DNA of 64,000 bases from Ceratothoa steindachneri (GCA_963969495.1 OZ018329.1:149852502-149916501), one strand, 5' to 3'; positions 1 through 11,497 are shown, counted from the first letter of the stretch. Made by a program: numbers and translations. Notes: a model not told the origin generated them from the letters alone.

Positions 1-1020
1 CCAACATTTACTCGGGGTGTAGGCGACCCCAGTAACTGCTAATTTGAGACCCGTCTTTATATACTAGCCCCTAATCGTTTGGGTATGCTGGAATTCCATC
101 CTCTACCTTGTTGAGCTAACCCACACTGCTCAAACTCTTATGTTTGCCTGACCTGTAGTTCGTGTGGCAAGTGCAGTACTTCTGATACACGGCTTTCAAA
201 AAAGAAGCCCGGGAGCAAGTACCCCACCCCCCACCGCCACACCCCTCAGGTTCGTACGCTAACACCTTCTCCCCGCATCGTGGTCTCGTTTGCACCTCCA
301 CGTTGTTTGAGTTGATTTCTCTCCAAAGTACCGAAAGCCACTCGGCTCCGATACTCTATCATTACGGCTCCTGATTAACTGAACCCAACCACAGTCCCCG
401 TAGGAAATTGAATCGCTGCACTTTCCCCTCCAGACATGGAAACCATTATACCAGCCTCACAGGTCACCTTTCCTGCTAAGTGACATGTTCATGGTAGCAT
501 CTTCATGTCGCCCCCTCTGTTAGTGTGAACAACATACCATGGAGGAGGTGCATGTACCGTCTAGTCCAAGGTTATCAAACTTCTTAGGTCTTCTCCGTGA
601 TGCGGGACATAACCGCCCATCTCACTTAAGCGTTTCTCTTCTCTTGGATTCTTTTTCTCGTGATCACGATCGCTCAGCATTGTGGCATGACGAACAACGG
701 GACATTGCAGAGGCACCGACCGAATTTAGAGCACGCCGTCCCGGCTTCACGTAAGATAATTGACCCACCTCTCCCGATCCAAGCCGAAGGTCATGGAGAA
801 ACATTGAACGATATCCAGACCTACCTGATGGAGACCTCCGTACCGATTGCTAACCGTGCTAACCGAATCACGAGTGATTCTGTAGCAATAGGAGTAAAGA
901 GGACGCCGCCTCGTCTTTAATTGCTAAGTACCGTGCAGGGCCCGGCGACGAAACGATGAATGTCGATGTCAACAACAAAGTTAAACAACAAATAACCCTT
1001 CCATGAGCTAAACAACAAAT
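1..1020. other. Segment with no supported gene
   Basis: Only short unrelated open frames occur here. The short frames at 539-754 and 660-920 have no recognisable domain, and I see no splice-bounded exon. The segment could be the decayed 5' part of the LINE C copy whose endonuclease is readable from about 1360, but I could not align it to any part of that protein. Confidence 0.4.
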
Positions 1021-1249
1021 ACATCCTTGCATGAGGCATGTTCTTTAGCCCCGCCCAACTCTTCTCAGGATGTGGGGGCTTCATTACTTCTGACCTACCT
1101 TGCCCGCTTTGACCATCGTCTAATTAATAGCACAGACTCCGTGAACTCTGGGGTCTGGATTTCGAATCAATTTCCCATTCGCCTTTGGTGGTTCGAAATC
1201 TTGGTTAAACCACTCCTTCCCTTTGGTATTGCTCAGCAGGCGTGGCCTT

Positions 1250-1429
1250 GAGGGTTTCCTATCAAAACCTTTAACCATTTACACCTCCCACTCGACCTGG
1301 TAGCCACCAAGTCTGATATGTTTGAACTTTTAGACCAAACTGCTTCCACCGTTTCTATTATTAGGTGATTTTAACACCACTCTTTCCTTGTGGAGTGATG
1401 TAACCCGTAATACCAAAGGTATTGTCTGG
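1250..1429 (+). pseudogene. LINE family C, endonuclease fragment (left part)
   Basis: The frame across 1362-1425 reads GDFNTTLSLWSDVTRN, which is the GDFN...W motif of the APE-type endonuclease of jockey/I-group non-LTR retrotransposons. Upstream frames are broken by stops and shifts. The sequence stops at 1429, where the terminal inverted repeat of a DNA transposon begins. It resumes beyond that transposon at about 5815. This part is a dead fragment of a LINE that moved by target-primed reverse transcription. The family is distinct from LINE A in this window. Confidence 0.6.
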
Positions 1430-2090
1430 GTCATTCCACACGAAATCAGGCAAATTTGAAAAACACTTGCGAGGTGACCATCTTGGATTTTCTTCATTTT
1501 TGGTTATGTTGGTACATGTCATGAAAGAACTTCACATGCAAAATTATAGCTCTGTACCTCAAACGGTTCCGGAGATAAGGCCCATGTATTTTTGGAGGCT
1601 TTTTAGAGACTTAAGTCGATTTTTCAAAATCGCCGACTTTGAGGCCTCATAAAACATGCAGTTTGAAAGATATAGGTCTGAAAAGTTCACGTCCTACAGA
1701 ATTAGGGCCATAGATTTAAAAAAACAAAACAATCAAACCCAGTCTATCTCTAACCATCAAAGAGTTATAAGCTAGCAAAAACTGAAATATTGAACAAATC
1801 GTCACATCTGAACCAACTTCCGATTCAAAATATTCATACTTAGAATCAATACTAAAAGTTATAACTGATAGGATATGATGATATATGTTTTTCATTGTAT
1901 TTAAAACCTTTTCTGGCAGTTGAACATACATAGCAGCTGAGAAAGTGTTTCAAATATAGTCAATTTTCATGATTTTTAGAAAATGACCTTGACCTTTTTG
2001 ACTCTGTAGAAACATGAGGACCCCATTCAATTTTTTTGTGCTTGAAGGGAAAGGTCTATACACTAGCTATACTAAATATCTTATTTGTTC
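1430..2090 (+). repeat. Left terminal inverted repeat
   Basis: This arm matches the complement of 5150-5810. Shared landmarks include AAAACATGCAGTTTGAAAG (near 1652 and, inverted, near 5600), the AATCGCCGACTTTGAGGCC stretch, and GAACATACATAGCAGCTGAG. The arms diverge after about 2090. Arms this long are unusual for Tc1/mariner and hAT elements. Confidence 0.8.
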
Positions 2091-2262
2091 CATTATTCCT
2101 TCCTTCATTTTCACAATGCTGAATTCAGGACACTATCAGCATTACAGCAGGATCCCTTTATATCATGAATTTTGTATAACATGGTTTCTATTTGAAACCT
2201 CTGATATTTTTGGCTTCTAATGTATTGGGCTGATAGTTAGCGATGCTTGTAATGATACTTCA

Positions 2263-4927
2263 ATGTTAGCATTGAAATTCCAATTTGCTGAGCAGGATGA
2301 GTTTTGCAGGATGGCTGATGCAAAAGCTGAGTCTAGCAAATGCTGTATTGGAAATTATCTGAAGGAGGATTGCCACAGCACTAATTTCTCCCTGAAAAAA
2401 GGTGTCTTATCTTTGGAAGACTTATCCAACAACAGTGTTAAATTGTTAGAAGTAAGAACTGGATATAAATGCAAAGAAAGTGACTCACTTTGTTATCATC
2501 ATGAGAAAGTCTTTTTGAGTAGATATCAAAGTTTGCAGACAAGTTGTGCTGACCCATTCCAGAAGCATAAAAAGCGAGTGACTAGTAAGTAGAAATTCAT
2601 TAGTTCTTTATGTAAAGTTACATTTTAGAAATGTTTAATTTCACATTATAGGGGCCTTGATATGATATGATTTATTTATACACTAAATACAAAACTCATT
2701 ACAGTTTTTGTGAACAGTATTTACAATTATCTAGTGCAGGAAATACCCCTAGCCTGAAGGCTGTACAACATAAAAAAAAATGAGACGAGGTGATAAGCCT
2801 TTTGTGTTGTTGAGTAGTAGAAGTTCTATCTATTTACTGTCTCCATCTTTTTCAGGATCATTGCGGGTTGTGAAAAACCCAAGAGCTGAAATGTACAACC
2901 TTAAACCTGGGCAGGTCTGTCCACGTTGCGATACCCAGATGAAAGCGCCTTCAGATTACCCCATGTTTCAAGAAACAACACTTGAAGATGCCAGTGAACA
3001 GTCATTTGAAGAGAAGCCCTCAACTCGTGTTAGACAGACTGATTTATTTGATAGAGAAATTGAAAAATTGCAAATCCAAACAGGACAAAATTCAAATATT
3101 GACACTTGTTCCAGAAAGCTGGACTATTGAAAAAACGTGCAATGAATTTGGTGTTTCCAAATATGCAATAAACCAAGCTAGAGATCTAAAAAAGAAATCT
3201 GGAATCCTTGCACGACCCGACGCCTATCTAGGGAGTAAGACACTGTCACAAGATATTATTACTGCTGTTGAATTGTTTTATTAAGATGATGAGTTTTCCA
3301 GAATGTGCCCAGGAAAGAAACACTTTGTTTCTGTCAGGATCAATCGTGAAAAAGTTCGCAAACAGAAAAGACTGATTTTGGTAAACATCGCAGAATTGTA
3401 CGCAATTTTCAAGGCGAAGTTCCCCAATTTTAAGATTAGTATATCAAAGTTCTTTGAGCTTCGGCCCAAATGGTGTGTACATTTGGGGAGTAAGAGCTCT
3501 CACTGTTTGTGTGTGTGAGACACACCAGAATGCCAAGTTGTTACTCAATGGGTTACCCACCGCAGCCGTCAACGGTACTGATTACAAAGATATTTTGTCA
3601 ATGGCTGTTTGTGACGTGACATATCTAAGCGGCACTGGATGTTGAGAATCTGTGAAAAATGTCCTGGTGTTCAGAAAATTAGAGAATATTTGATGTCTGT
3701 GTTTACTGCTAATGAGCAATAGCTTGATGATAACATATCATATAAACAGTGGGTTAGGAATGAGTCGGGTAAAACAACTCTGGAAACATTGTCTTGTACA
3801 GTTGAGAATTTTATTGACAAGTTCTGTTCAGTGTATGAAGCATTGCTTTCTCACCAGTTCATCACAAAAGCCCAAGCACAACATCTAAGCAACCTGAAAG
3901 AAACCATTTCTGAAAGTACTGGGCTTTTGTTGTTAAACTTTGCTGAAAATTACAGTTTTGTTGTTCAAGATGCAGTTCAAGGCCACCACTGGGATAACAG
4001 TCAAGCCACACTGCACCCATTTGTCCTCTACTACATTGTAGATGACAAGCTGAATGTTTCGAATATGTGGTGATATCAGATTGTATGAATCATGAAACCA
4101 ATACTGTTCATGCTTTTCTAGAGGTTGTTATCAAACATATCAAAACGGTGATGCCCACTTTGACAGATATACAGTACTGCAGCGATGGTGCTGCTTCCCA
4201 GTATAAGAATTACAAAAACCTTGTGAATCTTTGCTGCCACAAAGATGATTTTGGAATACCTGCACAGTGGAATTTCTTTGCCACTAGTCATGGTAAGAGT
4301 CCCTTTGATGGCATAGGTGGCACTGTCAAACATCTAGCTGCACATGCTAATTTGCAGGCCGCTATCCATGGACAAATTCTAACCCCTCTAGAAATGTATG
4401 ATTGGTGTGTCATCAATGTGAAAGGTATAAAATTCTTTTATGTACCAATGATAGATGTCATCAATAGTTGTGAACGGTTCAAGTTAGAGGAAAGGTATAG
4501 TCATATGTCTACAGTCCCAAGTACACGTTCCCATCATAGTTTTGTGCCAGTTGGAGACATGAAACTTGAGATTAGGCGAATTTCAGTTGACACCATCTTT
4601 AAAACAGTTCAGATGGGAGGCTTGCAGGGTATCAAACAACAAGATGATAGTGCTTTTGAGGTAGGGAAGTATGTAGCTTGCATGTATGACGAAGACTGGT
4701 ATATTGGGATTGTAGAAGATCGCTCTGACGAACAGCACGACTTGCTTGTCAACTTCATGCAGAAGGGTGTAACAGAGCAGTCACTTTCATGGCCACGAAA
4801 ACATGACATCTGCTGGATTCCTTTCCAAGATGTAATCTGCACAGTTGATGTCCCTAGTACCCAAGGAGCAAGTGGCAGGCAGTATTTCTTGTCAAATTCC
4901 GATTTGCAAAGAGTCCTGCAATACTGA
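2263..4927 (+). pseudogene. Transposase-like gene with SDGAASQYKN and HGK..DGIGGTVK motifs (broken)
   Basis: The first part (2263-2584) encodes about 108 residues ending in a Cys/His-containing stretch (CYHHEKVFLSRYQSLQ, then DPFQKHKK). A donor ACTA|GTAAGT at about 2585 and an acceptor CTTTTTCAG at about 2855 join it to GSLRVVKNPRAE with a CPRC pair, so one intron is likely. Downstream the frame is broken by a shift near 3100, a TAA at about 3283, and shifts near 3476, 3640 and 4067. The last part (4067-4927, 286 residues) has an ISDC aspartate, SDGAASQYKN, ATSHGKSPFDGIGGTVK and a C-terminal VGKYVACMYDEDWYIGIV region that resembles a Tudor/SH3-like fold. I recall these motifs from multicopy uncharacterised invertebrate proteins. 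A DDE-type nuclease role is inferred from the spaced acidic residues and the TIR context, and is not proven. Confidence 0.65.
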
Positions 4928-5149
4928 GAAATCATAGATATCTGATTGATCAATCTGTTTAGAAAGGAACTACCTGTAAGATGATATAGTTATAGTGTTA
5001 GTGTTTTTGTTCATTTTATGGTTATAACATAGATATATTTTGTGGCACATACAATATCATACTTTCCATTAGTCCGTACAGTGAGGTGTGTAAATACGAT
5101 AAGTAAATTAGCTAAATCAATGGTGAAATGGTCTGTCCTTAATATGCAC

Positions 5150-5810
5150 GAATAAAGGATGGAACAAATAAGATATTTAGTATAGCTAGTGTATAGACCT
5201 TCCCCTCCAAGCACAAAGTTTGAAAGGGTCCTCATGTTTCCACCGGGTCAAAAAAGTCATTTTCTGAAAATCATGAAAATTGACTATATTTGAAACACTT
5301 TCTCAGCTGCTATGTATGTTCAACTGCCAGAAATGGTTTTAAATACAATGAAAGACATATATCATTATATCCTATCAGTTATAACTTTTAGTATTGATTC
5401 TAAGTATGAATATTTTGAATCGGAAGTTGGTTCAGATGTGACGGATTTGTTCAATATTTCAGTTTTTGCAAGCTTATAACTCTTTAATGGTTAGAAATTG
5501 ACTGGGTTTGATTGTTTTTTTTTGGGGGGGGGGGAATCTATGGTCCTAATTCTGTAGGACGTGAACTTTTCAGACCTATATCTTTCAAACTGCATGTTTT
5601 ATGAGGCCTCAAAGTCGGCGATTTTGAAAAATCGACTTAGTCTCTAAAAAGCCTCCAAAATTACGTGGGCCTTATCTCCGGAACCGTTTGGGGTACAGAG
5701 CTATAATTTTGCATGTGAAGTTCTTTCATGACATGTATCAACATAACCAAAAATGAAGAAAATCCAAGATGGTCACCGGTTTGGAATTGCCTGATTTCAT
5801 GCGGAATGAC
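5150..5810 (-). repeat. Right terminal inverted repeat
   Basis: This is the reverse complement of the left arm at 1430-2090. A G-run at about 5525-5534 replaces an A-rich stretch of the other arm. Beyond 5810 the host LINE sequence resumes with TG followed by GTCT, the putative duplicated target. Confidence 0.8.
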
Positions 5811-5814
5811 TGGT

Positions 5815-7530
5815 CTTTTATTATCAAACTTTTAGTCGTATGGCCTTCAGACTGATTTTAGGACGTCCAGTAGTTAGTTCTCGATATTCTCAGGCCCACA
5901 CTTCTCTCGCCCTCAGTGGAATTTAGGACAAGCTGATTTGAATAGCTTCCAACAAGTGTCCTACGATGATGCCTCGTTGAGTCAGCGTTGGACTTTCTGA
6001 CATCACTTATCCGTCGCGCCACCGAACGAACCGTACCTAGATGGACTCCATCCAAGTGGAAGACGGTCTTCTGTACCCCGGTCGAACAGAGTTCACGACA
6101 GCAGTACAAACCGTAAGTTGACCCGTGCCTGGTATCGAGGAAATCTTAGACCATGCACTCGAACCCAGAGTAATAAGAATCGAGCTTTCCGTCAGAGGAC
6201 CCTTCAAACATCGTGGCATAACTATATCAATATCCTCCTCGAATCCACCTGCAAAGATCTGGAAGAGGATAAACATGATCTGGGGGTAAATATAGTAGCT
6301 ATGCTGTCCCGGCCTCGAGTTTTTTTCAAACTTTTGTATGCGGTGGTGTGGTTAATACCCTGGCCGATCTTGTTCACAGTGTATGCACCACTGCCAGATA
6401 TTCAAAGAAATTTTTAGCCTCTAAGACTTCTCAGTAGTCTCAGCCCCTGAATTTCAACAGTTTTTTTGCCTTCCCCAAAACCGACAGAGTTTGAATCTAG
6501 ACAGTTATCGGCTTATCTCCCTCACGAACTGCTTGAGCAATCTATTAGAGAAAATGGCTAACGTCTGGCTGCAGTAGCTTTTAGAAGTTAATGACCATTT
6601 TCCCTTTCAATGTGCTTTTCGTAAGCACCATAGTACAAATTATCTCAATTAGAAACTATGTTTGGAACAAGTGGCAGACCGAATAGAACAGCAGACACTC
6701 GAATAAAAAACTTGTAAATTAAACAATCTGTTAATCCTTGGCGATCCCGATTCCAAAAACATCACCACTATGAGCTCGCTCTGTGTCGACATAGAATTGG
6801 ACACTCGCGACTCACCCACGGAGACCTAATGGCTGATGACTCACGGTTCATCCACAGTGCAAGATTGACAATATTGCGTTCTGCCTGTTATCCTGATATA
6901 AATAAATCCCATAAAATGACCGTCCTAGTTATATTTTATCTCAAAAACCTTTTTTAATATTTTTTTTTGTTACCCAATTTTTAGCCCACTATATCTGATA
7001 CCACGTGTCTTACTCTGTCAAGCCTGTAACAACGGATAAAACGGTTATATTAATAATAATATCTAGTGTGTAGGCTTTGGCACATCACTGATGTATTTGC
7101 ATGGAGAAATTTTATAAATCTTTTTCGACATCGAGAAAGCTTACGACGTCACATGGCCACAACATCTTGCAACAGTTGCACATTTGGGGATGATGGAGTT
7201 TTGTTACTTACTTTTATTTATTTATTTTATCTTCCTGTAATTTTAAACTTCGTATTGTGGAGACCTCTAAAACATGAGGAAACAGGAAGTGTTCCGTAGG
7301 AAAGCGTCTTAGTACACCCGTTTGTCATGGTCATTAATAGCTCGACTTCAGCTCTCTCAGAGGGAGTTTCGGAAACGATTTGGCTCTTGTGCATATCACC
7401 TCGCGCCTAATAGGTTGCTCACCGTCTACATGCGTTTCAAAAGGCTTCCGCTTGGTAACCAACCCTACAACTGCATTTTTAAAGGGAAAGATATGCACAA
7501 ATTTCCCTGACTATCTTTATGCAGAATAAC
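5815..7530 (+). pseudogene. LINE family C, reverse transcriptase and 3' fragments
   Basis: Several decayed pieces share one polarity. Around 6500-6690 the frame reads DSYRLISLTNCLSNLLEKM followed by FPFQCAFRKHHSTN, the RT segment that precedes the catalytic motifs. Around 6740-6870 it reads HHYELALCRHRIGHSRLTHG, typical of the region after RNase H in I/R1-type LINEs. Around 7085-7510 parts of an FxDIEKAYDVTWPQ motif and a GSVxQxSVLxxPxFVMVIN motif are visible, out of the expected order. The order and the many stops show rearrangement and old age. It continues the endonuclease fragment at 1250-1429. Confidence 0.55.
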
Positions 7531-7538
7531 GGGACTAC

Positions 7539-7958
7539 ATGGCAGGAATACGGGCAGCTCTTCGGACTGCTTGGCAAAGAAGATGGGAGACGGTCGAAGG
7601 GAACTTAAAGTTGCGTGCCATTGCGCCGCGACTGTTCCCATGGACCTATCCCCCAATGCCGCGACGGCTTCAGGTCGCTTTCTGTCGTCTCCGAATCGGG
7701 CACACTCGTGTGACGCATCGCTATTTGATGGAGCGCTCGCCTGCGCCCTATTGTGACGACTGCGTCGTCCCCCAGACTGTTCGGCACATTCTTATCGAAT
7801 GTCCCAGTCTGGGTGATCTTCGCTCACGTTACCTGTCCCGGTACCGGGATGGGCGGGGTCGCTACCGCCTGTCCCTTCTACTCGGGACGAGTGCGTGCAC
7901 ATTGACTGGTGGACTTGTTGACTTTTGGGGAAAGGCCGGCCTTCTCCCTATTATTTAA
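7539..7958 (+). pseudogene. LINE family A, 3' fragment (copy A1)
   Basis: This is an open frame of 139 residues nearly identical to the C-terminus of the intact-looking ORF2 at 33298. It contains RIGHTRVTHRYLMERSPAPY, the Cys/His-rich CDDC...RHILIEC motif and the C-terminus GLLPII. It is 5'-truncated after the RNase H domain and lies on the plus strand, whereas most family A copies here are on the minus strand. The 3' flank differs from that of the other copies and contains a G-run at about 8022-8032. Confidence 0.85.
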
Positions 7959-8091
7959 GCTGTAAACACGCCCCTCTTCCACACATCATATATACACCCA
8001 CCCATGTGGTATGCAAGGGTGGGGGGGGGGGTCTAGATTGTTACACCTATCGGGGGGAGGAGCGGTAGGCACTCCCAATCCACCCTCTCGA

Positions 8092-8404
8092 ATTTAAAGT
8101 GCAATAGCAATGAGGTCGTATAAACGCTTAAAGTTTGTAAGGCAGACTAGTCGCCGACCACTAAACCCCTTCCCTCGGTGTCGGTAGGAAGGTTATGCAA
8201 GATTCCTGCTTTGATCCTGTAGTGAAGCCTTAATTATAAATGTCTTCTCTAAGCTCTTGGTCTCTTGATATCCTTTTATAGTCATTTGGACAGAATTTCT
8301 TGAAAATTTTATTCTTTATGTGCTTCCTTAAGTTCTTTAGTTTTAGTCATATTATTTAGGTAGAACGATATTGAATATTGAAAAAAATATTAACAGATGG
8401 TGTG
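8092..8404. other. Intergenic or intronic DNA, nothing recognised
   Basis: AT-rich DNA without open frames of note, repeats or splice-bounded exons that I can support. Confidence 0.4.
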
Positions 8405-8591
8405 GTTAGTATACACAATATGCGACATCGCTCGTTTCTTAAAACACCCTGGGGGACGCCCTAGTTACCACTAGGGAAAATATAGTTTTAGTCACTTTTA
8501 CAGTGGAAACTTGATCTTCCATGGTGGTGACTAGGGCGTCCCCCAGGTTGCTTTAAGAAGCGAGCGGTGTCGCATATGGCTGTATACTAAC
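8405..8591. mobile_element. 187 bp foldback MITE
   Basis: The first ~75 bp starts with GTTAGTATAC and contains CCTGGGGGACGCCCTAGT. It is repeated as an inverted copy ending in GTATACTAAC at 8582-8591, with only a few mismatches. The loop is about 35 bp. Nothing is coded. The structure is that of a miniature inverted-repeat element. I see no convincing target-site duplication, so the superfamily is open. Confidence 0.75.
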
Positions 8592-9386
8592 GGCACGATA
8601 TTGAATATACACATTATGTAGGTCCCACTGAGAAACAAAGGCATCTTAAATTATCGTAAATCTGGGATAAAGCATTGTACTTCATGTACTACTCTACTTT
8701 TGCTTAGTTTAAACGAATCCCTGAGTATCCTTCAACCCATTCCAGGTACGTATTTACAATAGAAGATATGGACACCGTTGCGCCCTGCTACGAGTATTTC
8801 GTCAGTGGCTTAGAGTGGCTAAAAACTCAAGAAACGTCTACAGTTTCATGGCGCATTGAAGAATTACCCACAGAAAATTTACCGCAGTATTTCACTTACG
8901 AGCGAACGAGGCATCTGGTTTTGTGGAAAGTTGAAGCATTTGTGAAGACTCCCTGAAATTACAACGGGTCTTCTTCATTAAACCCACATCGAGGAATCAG
9001 TACTTTGGGAGCCTTATCTGCTTGGCAAGGGGTAGCCGTATTATATCTCTTTTATAATAAGAAAAGAAAATCAATCATTTTATGTATATTTCTGTATTGA
9101 AATCAAGAAGGGTTCATATTAAAGTTTTATTTTTCTTAGCAAAAAATTAACTTGGTCACATGTTTAATCATCATCATTAACCGATTTATCATAAAATGGA
9201 GGGGAAGGGTCTGCGCGCTTAGCGCCATTAAACTTTAAAGAAAAACTTTTAAATGTCGCCGACCTGCAGGAAATAGAGAGATCAGATTCCAAGCTCCTTT
9301 CACCTTATTTAACAAGGACCTAGTCAAATTGCTTTGAATAAAGTGTTACTTTTTCCTGCAGGTAGTCTGAATGTATGTAAAATGTA
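8592..9386. other. Unassigned DNA with one short open frame
   Basis: A 62-residue frame at 8768-8956 (plus) has no recognisable domain and no splice sites that would make it a clear exon, so it is not called as a gene. The part from about 9360 downward is probably 3' UTR and downstream sequence of the minus-strand exon at 9453-9521. Confidence 0.35.
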
Positions 9387-9392
9387 TTTAAT
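9387..9392 (-). promoter_or_regulatory. Possible polyadenylation signal ATTAAA
   Basis: On the minus strand, ATTAAA lies about 60 nt downstream of the stop codon of the terminal exon at 9453-9521. This is a common variant signal and the position suits it. There is no direct proof of use. Confidence 0.4.
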
Positions 9393-9452
9393 AAAAGGAT
9401 AAATATTTTATCTGAACTGTATATTCATTGTAAAATAAACATTTTCTTATTC

Positions 9453-9521
9453 TTAAGAAGTGTTAAAGTAGTCATCAAAACTAGAGTCTCCTTCTCTCTC
9501 TTCCTCTGGCAAAATGGGAAG
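9453..9521 (-). CDS. Terminal coding exon of a host gene
   Basis: On the minus strand a strong 3' splice site (a pyrimidine run ending TTTCTTTTACAG) is followed at 9521 by an open frame. It encodes LPILPEEEREGDSSFDDYFN, then T, S and a stop at 9455-9453. The acidic, serine-rich tail and the following ATTAAA fit the last exon of a protein-coding gene. The next clear minus-strand exon upstream is about 31 kb away (40829-40645), with transposons between. It may belong to the same gene, but the phases do not join directly: that exon seems to end after two bases of a codon. A missing exon or a different gene is possible. Confidence 0.5.
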   Translation of the reverse strand, partial: LPILPEEEREGDSSFDDYFNTS

Positions 9522-9523
9522 CT

Positions 9524-10798
9524 GTAAAAGAAAGACAATTATCAGTTTAATTGGCTGATAACACCTGTAAAAATAATTGTTCCCTGCTTGACGTTCGAGC
9601 GCCAATACTGTAATCCAATAGGCCTCGATATTAACACTGACTAGGTTGGCTGCCAGAAACATTTCTAATTCGCTGTTCCAATGGTTCATATACCGTCGTG
9701 TATCAGGTTATTAACCTGTTTTAACCATGGGTACACAGAGGGGTTAAACGCGTTCCAATGGGAAATTAATTTTCTGGAATAGTTAACACTTAAGAACGCA
9801 CCGCAAAATCAACCGTTGATCTCTTAAGAAGCTGAGCAAAACCTGTTCGTTGCGCTCATTTTCCACCAGCTCAATGAACTAATTAACAATTCCTTAGTCC
9901 AGAAGGCCAAACCCTAAGAGGTTACACTGATAATGTAAATCTAATCTCTAAATTAGGGAAATAACTGATCCTAAATGTAAATTAATTCAGGTCTTCAATG
10001 CGAAGTCAAATAGAAGTGATCTTAGAGGCAAAGGACTTTGCTCTGAAATATTAAAGACTTTCACCAAAGACTCAGCACACCTCAACCGATTGGTGGGAAT
10101 GTCGTCTATCCGAAATCATTTAGACTAAGTTAACATACTAGACCATAATAAACTAACTTTAAACAAAGATGATCTCTATGCAAATTAAATGCTAATACCC
10201 CTAAAGGCAAATAATACCTTGGCTCCAAATTATTAACTAGAATTCTCTGAAGAGCTCTTGGATGACAAAATGGTCAAACCGAAATCAATTAGCCTCAGTA
10301 ATTAACTCGCTCCTCTTGGAGTGACAACTAGATTCCTTAAAAACTTTACAAGGAGACTGATTAAACAACACAGGGTTAATTGTTTTTTTTTTTTTTTTTT
10401 TTAACCATCCTACCTAACTTTTTTGCATTTGCATTTAAAATATGAGCAGATATGCTACCTAACCTTAAAACTAAATCCTTGATTTCCCAAGACTGAAAAA
10501 CCGTTTGTTAAGGTACCTTAGGGTTAAATAACTGATACCAGCATTGAAATAACTCGAGACCCCAAGTAGCAAGTAATCAAATGTAAATTAAAAATGGTTA
10601 GAAGTACATTTGACACTGAACAGTAAATATGGCTGCTTAAAAGGTATTCCAATTCTGCTTGGCAGAAAAGGAAATTAACGAGGGGAATACCGAAATTAAA
10701 CATATCCAGTACTTATATAAACAGGGCATTAGTAATATCCACTGCCACTTACCGAAATTACCCTAAACCTTTATAAACAAAACAACTGGTAATACTAC
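9524..10798. other. Probable intron, no gene seen
   Basis: AT-rich sequence with a T-run at about 10382-10402. No coding region, RNA gene or clear transposon end was recognised. Confidence 0.4.
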
Positions 10799-11497
10799 AG
10801 ATTCGGGGCGCACGGTAGATGGCTACAATTTTGGGCTACAGCATATCTCTTATGACGTCAGACGGTAGCGTCAGATGTGAACAATATCGGCGTTATATTT
10901 CTTTATTGTTTTGGGGATTTATAACTTTTAGTCTATTATTTACTAAATATCTGCGCTCTGCTCGTTTATAGTTTTTTTCTAAGTTAGGTAAGGTTTCTTG
11001 ATGTCTTTTATTGTTTTTTGTTTATTGCCAACGATAACAGCTTCTTACTGGCAACATCGTAGCTTATAAATAGGACCCATGTGCTTCTTTGTTATTCGAA
11101 TTCGGCTTTACTTTGTATGATCGCGAAAAACTTTTGATTATCTAGAGGCGCATAAACTAATTAAGAAACCTATAAAAGTAAGAATTGTTTGTTATTAGGT
11201 TAGGTTTTTCTACCAGTAAAAAGCTGCTGGGAAGAAAAAAAAACCCCCAGTAAATTCAAGGGGACTGCTCGTGGGGGAGATATCACTGCAGGAGACCATC
11301 CTGCGATGATCCTGAGTTTCAATCAATTGGGGGGGGGGGGTCTGGGGGGCACAGCCCCCCAGTATATACTCGTATACAAAAAAATATTACGCCGATATTG
11401 TTCACATCTGACATTACCGTCTGACGTCATAAGAGATATGCTGTAGCCAAAAATTGTAGCCGACTAACAGCGCCATCTACCGTGAGCCCCGAATCTG
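10799..11497. mobile_element. ~0.7 kb element with ~100 bp terminal inverted repeats
   Basis: The left arm starts CAGATTCGGGGCGCACGG and includes CTACAGCATATCTCTTATG and a TGACGTCA-like core. The right arm (about 11388-11497) is its inverted copy, ending GAGCCCCGAATCTG, with a short indel. The interior has no open frame. It contains a C/G-run palindrome at about 11330-11362. This is a non-autonomous DNA transposon or large MITE. No clear target-site duplication is visible. Confidence 0.75.

Larger units (their letters stand above)
1430..5810 (+). mobile_element. DNA transposon with ~500 bp terminal inverted repeats
   Basis: The sequence from 1430 to about 2090 reappears reverse-complemented from 5810 down to about 5150, with few differences. 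The outer ends are GGTCATTCCACACGAAATC on the left and its near-complement on the right. The host LINE reading GTATTGTCT is interrupted after GTCT, and GTCT occurs again just past the right end (5813-5816), suggesting a 4 bp target-site duplication. The inside carries one interrupted gene (2263-4927) for a transposase-like protein, read with one probable intron and several lesions. I cannot assign a superfamily from sequence alone. The gene is broken, so this copy is non-autonomous now. Confidence 0.75.

Noticed and set aside
1027..1251. Host exon near the start of the window
   Set aside because: No convincing splice borders, and the segment leads into the LINE C endonuclease.
8768..8956. Small gene (62 residues)
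   Set aside because: No domain, no splice context and no relation to neighbouring exons. A frame of this length is expected by chance.
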